Notes under the pieces: model-generated | What the model saw: the letters and a program-made list of their open reading frames with translations, nothing else | Told to the model about the DNA's origin: nothing | The model's database searches: none | Source of the DNA: Betaproteobacteria bacterium | Lineage (GTDB): Bacteria > Pseudomonadota > Gammaproteobacteria > Burkholderiales > Casimicrobiaceae | Length of the DNA stretch: 20,846 nt | Assembly (NCBI GenBank): GCA_005889025.1 | Contig: VBCZ01000072.1 | Span: forward strand, 1,718-22,563 | Reading direction: 5' to 3' | Position numbers and translations under genes: made by a program | Shown here: piece after piece, positions 20,674 to 20,846 of the stretch | How positions within the stretch are numbered: position 1 is the stretch's first letter | How the letters are laid out: every line of letters starts with the position of its first letter

Positions 20674-20846
20674 CCGCGCGCCCATACGCCTATCTCGACG
20701 ATGCACCGCTGGAAGAGCGACGGGCGCAGGCGGTGATGAGCCGGCGCTGGCTCGACGACGCCAGTGCCGCCGATCTCGGCCGCCTCGACGTCGCCGCGAT
20801 CGAGCGCGTGCGCGCAGAGGCGTGGCCCGACGCGGCGAATGCCGAC

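Larger units (their letters stand above)
18590..20846 (+). pseudogene. lhr: Lhr-type large DEAD/H helicase, broken in at least two places and cut by the window end
   Basis: Homology starts at about 18590 (GFAGIPAVDAWF) without an ATG, GTG or TTG in frame before GTG 18695. Frame 2 gives PTGSGKT (Walker A), SPLKALSNDI (Ia), TTPESLY and VDEIHALS (motif II). At about 19095-19102 the frame jumps directly to EEIARFLVGGRRDD, losing roughly 35-40 residues including motif III (SAT). Frame 1 then carries FVNTRRMAERAARHL (IV), VATASLELGIDIGD (V), QRAGRASH (VI; usually QRVGRSGH) and the Lhr winged-helix part to a TGA at 20671. There the third frame resumes at LALEILTARPYAYLDD after an inferred loss of about 110 residues, and runs to the window end. 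Lhr-type helicases unwind DNA or RNA:DNA hybrids in repair. The coding constraint is fresh, so the breaks are recent or artefactual. Confidence 0.85.

Noticed and set aside
19090..20706. 538-residue minus-strand open frame opposite the helicase
   Set aside because: Antisense of conserved helicase codons in high-GC DNA; Arg/Gln/Ala-rich with no recognisable domain.

Overview
This is a high-GC bacterial segment, most likely from a betaproteobacterium or a close relative within Pseudomonadota. The placement rests on the gene families (FbpB-type ABC permease, Co-type nitrile hydratase with CbtAB, YeeE/YedE pair, Lhr-type helicase), on frequent 4-bp start/stop overlaps with GTG and TTG starts, and on short dispersed repeats of a kind common in that group. 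It is inferred from the proteins, not from a marker gene. I see no rRNA, tRNA, CRISPR array, transposase or phage gene.

Layout. (1) 1-4821, minus strand: an ABC uptake operon (periplasmic binding protein, fused permease, ATPase) translationally coupled to a small secreted protein and the start of a DeoC-type aldolase. The ATPase gene holds a perfect 274-bp tandem duplication that shifts its frame, and the binding-protein/permease junction is filled by a 19-bp inverted repeat. (2) 4937-6217, minus: an alpha/beta-hydrolase fused to a class III nucleotide cyclase. (3) 6535-10407, mainly plus: a Gly/Gln/Ser-rich disordered protein, a Host_attach-family protein, a YhbW-like flavin monooxygenase, an exported SRPBCC protein, a small membrane protein (minus) and a small acidic protein, separated by sparse intergenic DNA with several hairpins. 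(4) 10479-12066, minus: a lipoprotein-type solute-binding protein, an isochorismatase-family hydrolase, and a 50-residue remnant resembling the N-terminus of 4-hydroxybutyryl-CoA dehydratase/HpaB-family flavoproteins. (5) 12293-12602, plus: a GlsB/YeaQ membrane protein with a clear intrinsic terminator. (6) 12682-13560, minus: a Cys-rich protein resembling the EXORDIUM/phosphate-induced family. (7) 13597-18111, minus: an eight-gene run consisting of two YeeE/YedE-type membrane proteins, a persulfide dioxygenase-rhodanese fusion, Co-type nitrile hydratase alpha and beta, its accessory protein, CbtB and CbtA. (8) 18590-20846, plus: a broken Lhr-type helicase gene running off the window end.

The region-7 run is the most coherent system. 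Cobalt import (CbtAB) and the NHase accessory protein would serve the cobalt nitrile hydratase. The sulfur-transport pair and persulfide dioxygenase-rhodanese lie only 4-6 nt upstream in the same run, which suggests a joint nitrile/cyanide/reactive-sulfur module.

A second theme is structural damage. The ATPase duplication, two frame-changing deletions in the helicase, an in-frame gap in the persulfide dioxygenase, a shortened linker in the cyclase fusion and the 50-residue remnant all look like indels between short repeats. Real genome decay and assembly error cannot be told apart from this sequence alone.
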